Source of the DNA: Flagellimonas marinaquae
GTDB taxonomy: Bacteria; Bacteroidota; Bacteroidia; Flavobacteriales; Flavobacteriaceae
Reading direction: 5' to 3'
NCBI RefSeq assembly: GCF_023716465.1
Contig: NZ_CP092415.1
Coordinates: 1,775,501 to 1,839,500 of the forward strand
DNA length: 64,000 nt
Positions 26,418-34,514 of the stretch are shown here, in pieces. Numbering within the stretch: position 1 is the first letter of the stretch; each line of letters starts with the position of its first letter. The notes under the pieces are model-generated. The model was not told where the DNA came from. It saw nothing but the letters and a program-made list of their open reading frames with translations, and made no database searches. The position numbers and the translations under genes are program-made.

Positions 26418-27767
26418 ATGAAAGCAAAAATTCTCACCCTATTACAATTAGCAATCCTGACACTTCAATTTTCATGCGCTCAAAAAAATATAAACGATAA
26501 ATCAAATCTAGACTTGCCTTTTAATCAAGAAGTTTGGAAAGTCATGGATAAGGGAGGGGCAGAGCAGTCAATTGACACAACTACCTATGATGGGAAGAAA
26601 GCACTTCACTTACCATTGGGACATACGGCCTATCTAAACAATAAGGAATTCGAAAACTTTGAAATGGAATTTGATGTTATTGGTTTTGTTATGCCTGGAG
26701 TGGGTTTTCGGGGTCAAGATGCGAACAACTATGAGTTGGTTTATTTAAGGATAATGTCCAACAATAAAAAAGATGCACTTCAATACCTCCCTATATATAA
26801 CGGGAGTCTTCCATGGCAATTGTACAATTATCCCAAATATGAGGCAGTTGCAACTTTTGATGAAAGAAAAGAGGGTACTGTACCTTTATCTTTCGATAAA
26901 TATTTGAAAAAAGGTATTATAAATGGCAGTTTGAAGATTAAACTAGGAAACCTTGGAATAAATTTTTCAAGTAAAGCTCAACTACAATTTATAAATGAGG
27001 ATACTTGGGGAATTGGTGACATCGAACAACTCAAAGGTGGATTCCTTAGAAAAGCTACCTCTGGATGGGAATTATGGAATCCATATGTATGGTCACATGT
27101 AAAGATTAGGGTAATAGGTGAGCATGCCGCTGTTTATGTGGGGGATATGAACGAGCCCAAAATGATGGTGAAATTAAAACTCGGCACACGGTCAGGAAAT
27201 ATTAGTCTTAGAAACCAGTTTTTTGATGCTTTTTTTGCCAATGTTACCATTAAAGAACTTAAGGATAGCGTGTCAAAAATTAGTGATGAAGAATTCCGAA
27301 CTGAATCGGGAAACTATCTTAAAAAATGGAAATTATCACCCAAATTTATAAAACGGGATTCTGTAATTCTTTCACAATTGGATTCAATGCAAAAAAGTAA
27401 AATCTTATGGGAAGAAATAGTTGCAGATGAAGATGGATTGGTCAATTTGAGTCGTTTTATGGATGTTATGAGCCAGAGCGTTGTTCTAAAAACAAATATT
27501 GTTTCACAATCAAATCAAACCCTGAAAATGCATTTTGGCTTTGCCAAGCATATGATTGTAATCCTCAATGATAGTATCATTTTTAAAAAGGAAATGGATG
27601 TCACTAAAGAGGAGGGTAGAGTTTTTGTTGATAATGAAACAGTTGACCTCAATCTTAAACATGGAAGAAATGAACTGTTCTTAGTATTGACTGGTGATGA
27701 GGAATACCATCAAAATTGGGGAATGATATCTCTATTGGAGAATATGGAAGGAATAGAAATTGAGTAA
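26418..27767 (+). CDS. lipoprotein with LamG/DUF1080-like domain
   Basis: The 449-residue protein has a lipoprotein signal ending LTLQFSCAQ. The middle region (FEMEFDVIGFVMPGVGFRGQ and HVKIRVIGEHAAVYVGDM) has the look of a concanavalin-type jelly roll as in DUF1080/LamG proteins, which often bind or cut sugars. The C-terminal part is unassigned. No catalytic residues can be named. It is divergently placed to the transmembrane HTH-like protein, and the two are enclosed by a pair of repeats. Confidence 0.65.
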   Translation: MKAKILTLLQLAILTLQFSCAQKNINDKSNLDLPFNQEVWKVMDKGGAEQSIDTTTYDGKKALHLPLGHTAYLNNKEFENFEMEFDVIGFVMPGVGFRGQDANNYELVYLRIMSNNKKDALQYLPIYNGSLPWQLYNYPKYEAVATFDERKEGTVPLSFDKYLKKGIINGSLKIKLGNLGINFSSKAQLQFINEDTWGIGDIEQLKGGFLRKATSGWELWNPYVWSHVKIRVIGEHAAVYVGDMNEPKMMVKLKLGTRSGNISLRNQFFDAFFANVTIKELKDSVSKISDEEFRTESGNYLKKWKLSPKFIKRDSVILSQLDSMQKSKILWEEIVADEDGLVNLSRFMDVMSQSVVLKTNIVSQSNQTLKMHFGFAKHMIVILNDSIIFKKEMDVTKEEGRVFVDNETVDLNLKHGRNELFLVLTGDEEYHQNWGMISLLENMEGIEIE

Positions 27768-27838
27768 TGCCTCGCTCAGTAGATTAGTTTGTGGTTGTAG
27801 CTCTTCACTTCGTTTCGTTCGCCTTTATTTCAGTTTTC
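27768..27838. repeat. cassette-flanking repeat, right copy
   Basis: This is the direct-orientation counterpart of 24903-24986, starting right at the stop codon of the lipoprotein gene. Shared blocks are TGCCTCGCTCAGTAG, ATTAGTTTGTG and CGTTTCGTTCG. It lies next to the IS110 copy. Confidence 0.65.
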
Positions 27839-27865
27839 TTTTGCGAATTCTAAGAGAAAACCAAA

Positions 27866-28882
27866 TCATCGGACAAAATTCTGTCCATAGATTTCCACAT
27901 AGGGCGTTTGTCTTTTTACCACGGCGAACATTCTATTCACCAGCTTGCAGCAAATAGCATTGACAATTACTTTATGTTCCTTGCCCTGATTCTTCTTTCT
28001 CTCATAGTATTTTCTCATTTGTTCGTCATATCTAATTGCTGAATTCGCTCCATTGTTGAGCAGCGTTTTGATGGTCCTGTTACCGAACTTGCTCGTTCTA
28101 GTCTTTCCTCTTATGGATGTCCCGGAACTGAACTCGAAGGGTGCTATACCCGCATAACAGGCATATTTCCTACCATTGTCAAAGCTGGTAAAGTTATTGG
28201 TGGAGACGAGCATGAAGGCTCCAATTATGACCCCAATCCCTTTTACCGATGAAATTAGCCTGTAGTTCCTGTTCAGTTCCCCATCATCCTCAATAAGGTC
28301 GGTTATCTGCTTTTTTATGCCGGCAATCAATTTATCTTGTTGCAGAATCTGTTCCTTGATCTGGTCAATGATGCTGTCCATTCCGCTGACGGGCAGATAC
28401 CTTTTGTGACTTTTTAGGCTATTCTTCAATGATGTCCTTATCCTGACCATCTGTTCCCGATAGGTGAGCAGTTGTTTTATCTTTACCAATAAGGGAGATG
28501 GCATCTCATAGGGCTTTAGCTTTGCCTTATGGGTGAGGGCGTAATCCGCTATCCTTTCCGCATCCACGGCATCGTTCTTTCCTCTGGTCATCCCAAGGCT
28601 TCGCTTGATGTGCAGTCCCGATTCCACACAGAACAGAATACCTTGCTGTGCCAACCATCCATAGAACAGCAATCCGTAGGTTCCGGTGTGCTCCATACAG
28701 AATGCACAATCGTCCAACTTCTACCCTTGTTCCTTTATCCAGCGTATTATAAGGGTGAAGCCTTTTATGGAATTGTCGACCTTATGGCCTACAAAACCGT
28801 TCTTTCTGGTCAGTGCCAGGTCCAATGAGGCGCTGCTGATATCGACCCCGATGAAGTGTTCTTTCTTGTTAAATTTGTCCAT
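27866..28882 (-). pseudogene. IS110-family transposase, interrupted by an in-frame TAG
   Basis: Translation from the ATG at 28882 gives the RuvC-like start (HFIGVDISSASLDLAL, first catalytic Asp) and proceeds to an amber codon at 28721-28723. After it the frame continues unbroken to 27866 with the glutamate in CMEHTGTY, the KNDAVDAERIADY acidic pair, and the C-terminal Tnp_IS110 (transposase_20) domain (YAGIAPFEFSSGTSIRG, with the catalytic serine region). Apart from the single stop the gene is full length. It is probably inactive unless the stop is suppressed. Terminal inverted repeats are not expected in this family and none were seen. Confidence 0.9.
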
Positions 28883-29271
28883 TACATTTTGTTTTTTTAA
28901 CCGGAATGGTTGCCAGCTGATACCTTTAATAAGTCTTTCTTAGGATTCTAATTGGCCCTTGCAACCTAAAGGGAGGTAAGGACTACTTCGCAAAATGATG
29001 CCTGATCAGACCTTCGGATAGTTCACCTTGCCTCCCCCGGTTTTAGGTTATTAACTATTTTGTAAGTTATAAGTCTCCCCTTAAGAATCCCCTCTTAAAA
29101 CATTATCAACATGGTTTTAAACTTTTGCGACCAAAGGGGCCTTTAATCTAAAGGACCTTCGGGAGCAAAAGCAAGATTTGTCATGACAATGACACATCTT
29201 GAAATTCAATCCCAAGTATTGGGATTTCATAGTATTGAAAGGTTTATTCCAGAGGGGATAAAAGTCATGCC
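28883..29271. other. non-coding region upstream of the IS110 transposase
   Basis: This 389-bp stretch has no credible gene. The part next to the transposase would be the long non-coding end of the IS, which in IS110 elements encodes a bridge RNA. Further right are two palindromes: TTGTCATGACAA at 29178-29189 and AATCCCAA-GTA-TTGGGATT at 29208-29226. The latter is close to the end of the integrase gene and may be a weak terminator. The exact IS boundary cannot be set. Confidence 0.45.
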
Positions 29272-30498
29272 CTAAATAGAATTAAGTTCCAATTGATAGG
29301 TGTCAAGTACATTGCTAGGTAAGGACTTCAGATAAATTTGGGTGGTACTGAGTTTGTTATGGCCCATCATTGCGGATATGGCTTCCAAAGGAATTTTTTT
29401 GAACATTGCATGGGTTGCGAAACTATGCCTTGAAACATAAGAGGTCAAACGCTCTTCAATCTTACATTCTTTTGCAATTTCTTTTAAACCAATGTTGTAA
29501 CGTCTAAGCTCCCATTGGGCATCTTTGTACTGTAATTCCAAAGTATCCCTGTAGATTATGGGCAATAAAAAACCGGAAGGGTTGGGATTGTCCAGATAAT
29601 AATCAATAATGGGTTTAATCTGATCGGTTATAATTATATCGTAGCGTTTTCCTGTTTTACGTCTTTGGAATTTAACACGACCATCGATGATATTATCTCT
29701 TTTCAGAAATGCCATATCAATAAAAGACATGCCTAACATCAGATAGGAAAGAATAAAATAATTGCGATAGTGAAAATGATTGGAACCGATCTTGGTTTCC
29801 ATTTCAAGTATTTTCTTGATGCTTTCAATCTTAATGGCTCTTTTTTCAGTCGGCTTGGTTTTGATGGTGTAGTATTTAAAAGGGTATAGAGCTTCATCAA
29901 CCATACCCTCCTTGATTCCTTTATTGTAGATGGCTTTTATCGTTCTCATATAAGATGCAATTCCATTGATGGTATTGCCTGGTTTTGATAAATGGTGCCT
30001 TTCAAACCGTTTTAGGAACTCAAGATTGAGTTCATTGAATTTTAAATCCCTATTGTTTGTAAATACTTTTAGCCTTCCTATGATTCCGGAATAGTTTCTT
30101 GCAGTGCCTATCCGTTTTTCCCTAATAAGCTCTTCTGCTTTTTGAAGACCGAACTCATAGAATGAGTTTAACCGTTTTCTATTAACGATTTTATCGGCAA
30201 TGTCTTTGGCTGTTAGTCTATCCAATTGATCATTATCGGCCAGTCTATTGATTACTTCTTGTGCCTTGAGTTGTTTTTTTAATAAAAGGGTGTTCATCAA
30301 GTGAACCGAATCAACATCTGGAAAATTTCTCTTTACTTTGCACCTGTGATGATCCCAGTATTCCTCTGGGACATAATGACCTGTTTTGATCGAAGTGGTC
30401 TTTCTAAAATGGGTCAGCCTCAAAATGATGGGAAAACATCCATTTTGGGTCATTCTGCGGGTGTCCAAACTTAGCTTTATACTCGTGTTCATGAACAT
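29272..30498 (-). CDS. tyrosine recombinase (integrase) of element A
   Basis: This is a 408-residue site-specific recombinase of the Bacteroidota type. It has an N-terminal arm-binding domain, a SAM-like core-binding domain (about residues 105-200) and a catalytic domain. Visible catalytic elements are SYVSRHSFATHAMF (H-x-x-R region), MMGHNKLSTTQIY with the second His, and the nucleophile Tyr389. The first Arg box appears altered (SYLMLGMSFIDMAFL), a variation common in this group. It lies about 140 bp from attR and has putative arm sites just upstream of its ATG, so its own binding may repress it. Confidence 0.93.
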   Translation of the reverse strand: MFMNTSIKLSLDTRRMTQNGCFPIILRLTHFRKTTSIKTGHYVPEEYWDHHRCKVKRNFPDVDSVHLMNTLLLKKQLKAQEVINRLADNDQLDRLTAKDIADKIVNRKRLNSFYEFGLQKAEELIREKRIGTARNYSGIIGRLKVFTNNRDLKFNELNLEFLKRFERHHLSKPGNTINGIASYMRTIKAIYNKGIKEGMVDEALYPFKYYTIKTKPTEKRAIKIESIKKILEMETKIGSNHFHYRNYFILSYLMLGMSFIDMAFLKRDNIIDGRVKFQRRKTGKRYDIIITDQIKPIIDYYLDNPNPSGFLLPIIYRDTLELQYKDAQWELRRYNIGLKEIAKECKIEERLTSYVSRHSFATHAMFKKIPLEAISAMMGHNKLSTTQIYLKSLPSNVLDTYQLELNSI

Positions 30499-30511
30499 AA
30501 GTTATAAAAAA

Positions 30512-30532
30512 ATTTGCACGCAATTTGCACGC
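30512..30532 (+). repeat. right arm-type repeat of element A
   Basis: Two tandem ATTTGCACGC units, identical to 11445-11465 and in the same orientation. They lie 13 bp upstream of the integrase ATG and 107 bp from the att core. Confidence 0.7.
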
Positions 30533-30639
30533 AAAAAGTCGGATTCAATTGATTTCGTTTGAATACAAAATTTATTAAAATACTGATAATCAATAAAATA
30601 TATGATTTTTTAAATTTGCTTGTACCCCTTTCGACGACG

Positions 30640-30685
30640 CTGTTAATCAGAGGGTCCTTGGTTCGAGCCCAAGAGGGGGAGCAGA
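30640..30685 (+). repeat. attR of element A / former attL of element B
   Basis: This is a perfect 46-bp copy of the tRNA-Asn 3' half, with no tRNA 5' half before it. It is the displaced 3' end of the previous tRNA and marks the A-B junction. Confidence 0.93.
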
Positions 30686-30690
30686 CATAG

Positions 30691-30721
30691 CCCGGTAAGT
30701 ATTGTACTTACTGGGTTTTTT
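30691..30721 (+). terminator. tRNA-type terminator at left end of element B
   Basis: CCCGGTAAGTA pairs with TACTTACTGGG (one G-U pair) and is followed by a run of T. It sits directly after the displaced tRNA 3' half and would have ended the tRNA transcript before element A arrived. Confidence 0.85.
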
Positions 30722-30736
30722 GTTTTTACACCTCTT

Positions 30737-30758
30737 TTTTATCCAACATTTTATCCAA
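30737..30758 (+). repeat. left arm-type repeat of element B
   Basis: Two TTTTATCCAA units at 12-bp spacing lie 52 bp inside the left end. The same pair, same spacing and orientation, is found at 36893-36914. Confidence 0.7.
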
Positions 30759-30803
30759 TATCAATAAAAGTGGTTTATATGTTCTACTAAGAATGTGTGT
30801 TAA

Positions 30804-30846
30804 AAATAACAGCCCAATCAAAGTAAATTTGTTCGGGCTGTTATTT
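30804..30846 (-). terminator. terminator of the GHKL/STAS operon
   Basis: AAATAACAGCCC and GGGCTGTTATTT form a perfect 12-bp stem followed on the minus strand by a T-rich run. It lies 22 bp past the stop of the STAS-like gene. Confidence 0.85.
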
Positions 30847-30868
30847 TAAATTAGATATGAACTAATTT

Positions 30869-31171
30869 TTAATATATGCTAGAAAAATGCTTTGAATCTT
30901 TCAATTTATTTATTGAGTGTAAGGCAAATTTAAAAGTAGACTCTATACGATCATTTGCATTTTCTATTGTTATTTCCTTGGGATTCGTATTCACAATGAT
31001 GCCATGAATTAATCGTGTCATGTATGAAGGTGAAATATTCACAACCCCTTCAAAATTAATTTTCAAGAACTTTTCATTTTCAACTTCTTCAATTAATGAA
31101 TTTAAAACTTTTTCAAATCCATCAATAAATAAAAAGTTACTCCCGTAATTTACTAGTTTTAAACTTCTCAT
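30869..31171 (-). CDS. STAS-like protein (DUF4325-type), 100 aa
   Basis: The 100-residue protein has the STAS-like alternation of strands and helices. Features are FLKINFEGVVNISPSYMTRLIHGII, quoted here as FEGVVNISPSYMTRL, the position equivalent to the phosphorylatable loop of anti-anti-sigma factors. DUF4325 proteins are usually paired with GHKL ATPases. Its ATG overlaps the ATPase stop by 4 bp, so the two are coupled. By analogy with SpoIIAA/SpoIIAB it may be the binding partner of the ATPase; the target is unknown. Confidence 0.7.
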   Translation of the reverse strand: MRSLKLVNYGSNFLFIDGFEKVLNSLIEEVENEKFLKINFEGVVNISPSYMTRLIHGIIVNTNPKEITIENANDRIESTFKFALHSINKLKDSKHFSSIY

Positions 31172-32034
31172 TGTTGAATTATTTGTTCATCCATTATTTC
31201 ATTTATAGTAGAATTAATATCAAAAGGTATTCCAAGATGAGTAATTACACCGTTATAACAAGTTGGAATTTTAAAAATAAAACTCTTCTTTTCTTCTATA
31301 ATATGCATAAAATTTCCTGAAATAACACGCAAAGTACCGAAATTTCTTCGAATAAATTCTGAAACTAAGAACAATCCTTGTCCATAACCCTTACCATTTC
31401 CTTCACCAAATTCAAATGCTTTAAGAAAAACTTCTCGTTCATTTAATATTTTGTATTTATCCAATAATCGCATAGCGTGATAAAACCCTACACCACTATC
31501 TATAATAAAAAGATTTAAAAATTTTTGATTGGGATATTTTTGACAATATAGAATTGCACCGCCTTTACTTTCTGAATGTAAATGAGAATTAATTGCTATC
31601 TCAGAAATAATTACACCTAAATCCTTTGCTTGGTTTTCAGTTAGTCCAAAATCATTTTGAAAAATATTCTCAAGTTCTTGATCTGGAAAATAATAACCGT
31701 TTACGTTTCTAACTTCTATAAACCTACCCCCGCTATTTCTTTTTTCCTTTTGATAATTATAATCTATTCCTAAAAATGAAAGGAAGCCCATTCTTTCAGC
31801 ATAATCCAATTGACTACTGACGCCCTGAGAATTCAAATTGACATTGCATGTGTTTCCTTGCTTTCTTATTTCATTTACAATTGAACACAGTAATGGATAT
31901 TTGTCAACCATTATCCTGTTTTTTGAATCATGAGAAAGATTAATTGTAAAATCCTGATTATATGAATAGGGCTCGAATGCTTCTATAATTGGTCTTATTC
32001 TTCCTGAATCAAGGTTGATATTTATAGTTTGCAT
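31168..32034 (-). CDS. GHKL-type ATPase (anti-sigma-kinase-like), 288 aa
   Basis: The C-terminal half is a GHKL ATP-binding fold: N box LGVIISEIAINSHLHS (Glu and Asn visible), G1 box FIIDSGVGF and G2 box GNGKGYGQGLFLVSEF. The N-terminal about 120 residues contain no recognised domain, although the pattern resembles an N-terminal STAS-type module (GFLSFLGIDYNY). There is no membrane segment or phosphoacceptor His domain, so it is not a classical sensor kinase. It is the third gene of a four-gene operon. Confidence 0.8.
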   Translation of the reverse strand: MQTININLDSGRIRPIIEAFEPYSYNQDFTINLSHDSKNRIMVDKYPLLCSIVNEIRKQGNTCNVNLNSQGVSSQLDYAERMGFLSFLGIDYNYQKEKRNSGGRFIEVRNVNGYYFPDQELENIFQNDFGLTENQAKDLGVIISEIAINSHLHSESKGGAILYCQKYPNQKFLNLFIIDSGVGFYHAMRLLDKYKILNEREVFLKAFEFGEGNGKGYGQGLFLVSEFIRRNFGTLRVISGNFMHIIEEKKSFIFKIPTCYNGVITHLGIPFDINSTINEIMDEQIIQQ

Positions 32035-32083
32035 TTATGCTAGTTTCAGGTAATAAAATGTTTTTATTTGTATCAATTTGGTC

Positions 32084-32299
32084 TTAGTCAATAATCTCTT
32101 CCAAAAATTCAATGTAGGATTTGACCGAATTATAATATTCCTCAACACCATAAGTACCAATAGACAATAATTTCTTTTCCGCCTCAGCATATTGCTGCAT
32201 TGTAATACCATTGCTATGTTCCATGAAATTGGTTAATAATAATTGTTTGAAGTCATCAGACTTTTGGATTTGGGCTGCTAAATAGAAAGGTTGAATCAT
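32084..32299 (-). CDS. small soluble protein of the GHKL/STAS operon, 71 aa
   Basis: A short, acidic, helical protein (LLTNFMEHSNGITMQQYAEA, ending EFLEEIID) with an ATG at 32299. It sits 6 bp after the small membrane protein gene and 49 bp before the ATPase gene, on the same strand. I do not recognise it. The tight packing supports it as a real gene. Confidence 0.6.
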   Translation of the reverse strand: MIQPFYLAAQIQKSDDFKQLLLTNFMEHSNGITMQQYAEAEKKLLSIGTYGVEEYYNSVKSYIEFLEEIID

Positions 32300-32305
32300 A
32301 AAATT

Positions 32306-32524
32306 CTAGATAGTTGCTGCTGCTGCACCAAATCCTATAAGTGCAGAAACAATTGATAAAATAATCCCAATGACCACAAACCAAACTAATTTTGAAGTGT
32401 TTGACCTAACTGCTTCTGATGACCGATAACTTAAATAATTTGCATAAAGTATTTCCATCATTATCTCCCTATCGGTTAAGTCTTTTCGCTGCTCTTCAAA
32501 CTTAAGTTGTGCTTTTGATTTCAT
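32306..32524 (-). CDS. small single-pass membrane protein of the GHKL/STAS operon, 72 aa
   Basis: The first about 45 residues are charged and cytosolic (KAQLKFEEQRKDLTDREIMM). The C-terminus is one hydrophobic helix with a glycine/alanine-rich tail (WFVVIGIILSIVSALIGFGA). It is the first gene of the operon and could tether the partners to the membrane. It is unrecognised as a family. Confidence 0.6.
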   Translation of the reverse strand: MKSKAQLKFEEQRKDLTDREIMMEILYANYLSYRSSEAVRSNTSKLVWFVVIGIILSIVSALIGFGAAAATI

Positions 32525-32599
32525 AATTATAGTTAGGTTTTAAAAATCTTGGGGGAAGAGTTCTAAATGTAAGGAAACACTTTAATAATTGCAAGATTA

Positions 32600-33070
32600 G
32601 TAATTGCCCTCGCGCGCGCGTAACGTTCGGATTTTGAAAAAACCGTTGATTATTCAAGATTGAAAGAATGATTGATTAATCAATTTAATTGAACTTTATT
32701 GATGCCATAGCCGTTTTTCGACCGTTATTAACGTGCGTTATGACTTCCGAATACTTTGCCTCTATATTGATTTATAGTCGTTTTTATGTCGTTTTAGCAA
32801 TTCCATTCGCGCGAACAGATAGTGAGATATTATTTTTATGGCTCGAAAAACTTAATTCCTCTACGCGCGTTATGACCCCGATATACTTCCCATGTTAGGT
32901 TTTAATGGGTTCTTGAAGGTTAAGTTTTGTTAAGTCCGCGTGCGCGCGTACTGGTTACTTTTTTTGAAAAAGATTGATTAATCAAGTTCTATGCGTGAAC
33001 AGATAGCGAAATATGATACGGGTATTTGAATATATGGGTATCTATTCGCGTGCGCGTATGAGTACCAAAA
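32600..33070. repeat. repeat-rich non-coding region, candidate origin or control region
   Basis: In a 555-bp gap without genes, several motifs occur twice. These are GATTGATTAATCAA (32670 and 32972, each holding the palindrome TTGATTAATCAA), CG(C/T)GAACAGATAG(T/C)GA(A/G)ATAT (32809 and 32994), and ACG(T/C)GCGTTATGAC (32731 and 32863). Four CG-alternating tracts occur at about 32610, 32808, 32937 and 33047 in an otherwise AT-rich sequence. The gap lies between the winged-helix gene and the GHKL operon, near the Rep gene. Confidence 0.6.
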
Positions 33071-33079
33071 AGTCTTTGA

Positions 33080-33367
33080 CTATGCTACTTTAAAAAAGGA
33101 CTTGGTATTGGTAATGCGATATGAATAGTACTTTCCGAATTTTACCTCAACATTAAACCCAAGTTGTACCAATAAGTTTAAATAACGTTGTACGCTCTTT
33201 TCGTGGATTTCTAAACAGTCTTTTATTTCCTTAATGGTTTTAAACTCATTTAGGAACGTAATCAAATCTAGTACTCTTTGTACACGTCTTGTGTTGTTGA
33301 TAGGATTACCATTAAATTTCCTTTTCCTGATTATAGGTTTTGGAATTATGCCTTCTGTTGATTTCAT
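33080..33367 (-). CDS. winged-helix DNA-binding protein, 95 aa
   Basis: The protein has a basic N-terminus (PIIRKRKFNGNP) followed by a winged helix-turn-helix (LDLITFLNEFKTIKEIKDCL, then EKSVQRYLNLLVQLGF and a YSYRI wing). It resembles HTH_IclR/HTH_11-like domains. Its ATG lies between the Rep pseudogene and the repeat-rich region, so it may bind those repeats; that is inference from position. Confidence 0.72.
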   Translation of the reverse strand: MKSTEGIIPKPIIRKRKFNGNPINNTRRVQRVLDLITFLNEFKTIKEIKDCLEIHEKSVQRYLNLLVQLGFNVEVKFGKYYSYRITNTKSFFKVA

Positions 33368-33419
33368 TTTTTTAGTGTTATAAAAACAATCCTTTTTTAT
33401 GGTTTCCGAAAACTCTTTT

Positions 33420-34371
33420 TTACGGGTTAGATAACATTTCGATTCCTTTACCCGCGAGTATTGTTTTTAGGGTTTGAAGGTGTTTTAGTTCCTTCCCATC
33501 TGGATTGGTAATAAGAGGCAGCATTTTTTTGAAATTCTTAAATGCGCTGTTTCCTTTGGTGTTTTTGGAGTAAAAGCTGTCCAAATACCTTTTAATGCTA
33601 TTTATATCTCCATTGTGATTTTCAAATAGCAGTTTGGCACTTGCAGTGGTTCAGTTCCGTAATAGTCTTAAATTGGCTTAAATCCATTTTTTTCGTTTTC
33701 ATAGGTTGACCTTCAATTAATTCATTAAATATCCTTTGATGGTTGTTTTTACTTTCCAAGATTTCTTTAAAATTTCTAGTTCCATAAAACCAGTTTACCG
33801 TCTTTGCTCCATCACATTTTGTTTCCATCCGTGTAACTCCTTTAAAGGGTTCTGGGCTGGTCTTTGATAATTCGTATTTTTTTGGGTTTGTTTTGGTCAT
33901 TTCATGGTGCTTGCCATAAAAATTCACTATAAAATTATACGACTTGTTGAGGTTCTTAAAAGTGTAACTATTTGGGTAAGCAGTTCTTGCGTATTTTGAT
34001 GGACATAGATAAACGAGCTCATCAAATATTTCAGTAGGTTCTATAAGTAGGTCGGTTTTTTCGTGTGCAACGCTCAACTTTGATTCACCTGCATAGTCCG
34101 GGTTAAGTTCAATACCTAAATCTTTTAGTATTAGCCTTAATTTTTCGATTGTATCCAATGAAAAGCCCAAGCCATAATCATTTCCAAATATTCTGGCATT
34201 GGCACATATTGTTAACTCATGTGAAATAGCTAAATAGCTAAGCCCTGGCATTTCGTTTCTTGACTTCAATGTCGTTTTTTCTTTTTCCCCATAGGTGACT
34301 ACCTCATCGAAAGATGAACTTTCCCAGTCCTTAATGCAATAGCATGGGACTTTTAGTCTTATATTATCCAA
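33420..34371 (-). pseudogene. replication initiator (phage gpII/X-like Rep), frameshifted
   Basis: The first frame (249 residues from the ATG at 34371) has features of the Phage_CRI/G2P_X replication proteins of filamentous phages and small plasmids, including the NFYGKHHEM segment and GVTRMETKCD. It ends at 33622 in an abnormal tail. A +1 frame takes over near 33642-33655 and continues for about 70 residues (SAKLLFENHNGDINSIKRYL and onward to EMLSNP, stop at 33420-33422) without a start of its own. A single-base indel in a functional Rep of about 315 residues explains this. Family assignment is moderate; the frame break is seen directly. Confidence 0.68.
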
Positions 34372-34487
34372 TCGGGTGATGGTATTAATTTTTAATACTT
34401 TTTTACGCTATACTATACTAGGGGTAAAAAGGGCTACATTTGTATCTGGTGATGCGTTGCCCGTATTGCTGCATTTGAACAGAAATA

Positions 34488-34508
34488 AAGGGGAGAATTA
34501 CTCCCCTT
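34488..34508. terminator. bidirectional hairpin between HTH gene and Rep
   Basis: AAGGGGAG-AATTA-CTCCCCTT is a perfect 8-bp stem with a T-rich run on the plus side. It lies just past the stop of the 116-residue HTH gene, so it probably ends that transcript. Confidence 0.75.
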
Positions 34509-34514
34509 TTTCTT

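Larger units (their letters stand above)
11402..30685. mobile_element. integrative element A at tRNA-Asn (about 19.3 kb)
   Basis: The element lies between two perfect 46-bp copies of the tRNA 3' half and encodes a tyrosine recombinase next to its right end. Cargo: a HEPN-like protein, a Sau3AI-type restriction-modification pair, a membrane HerA ATPase, an S41 peptidase, a HEPN operon with an XRE regulator and a nucleotidyltransferase pair, an HTH-like/lipoprotein pair, and a dead IS110 copy. No relaxase, conjugation or phage structural genes are visible, so it is at most mobilisable or a defence-type island. Short tandem repeats near both ends (11445-11465, 30512-30532) probably bind the integrase. 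Confidence 0.9.

Noticed and set aside
30640..30685. Second tRNA-Asn gene
   Set aside because: Only the anticodon-loop-to-3' part is present; no 5' acceptor or D arm precedes it. It is an att site.
11402..30685. Element A as a conjugative transposon
   Set aside because: No relaxase, coupling protein or Tra genes are present; the HerA-type ATPase is not a TraG/VirD4 protein by its motifs and context.
32600..33070. CRISPR array
   Set aside because: The repeats occur only twice each, with irregular spacing and no cas genes.
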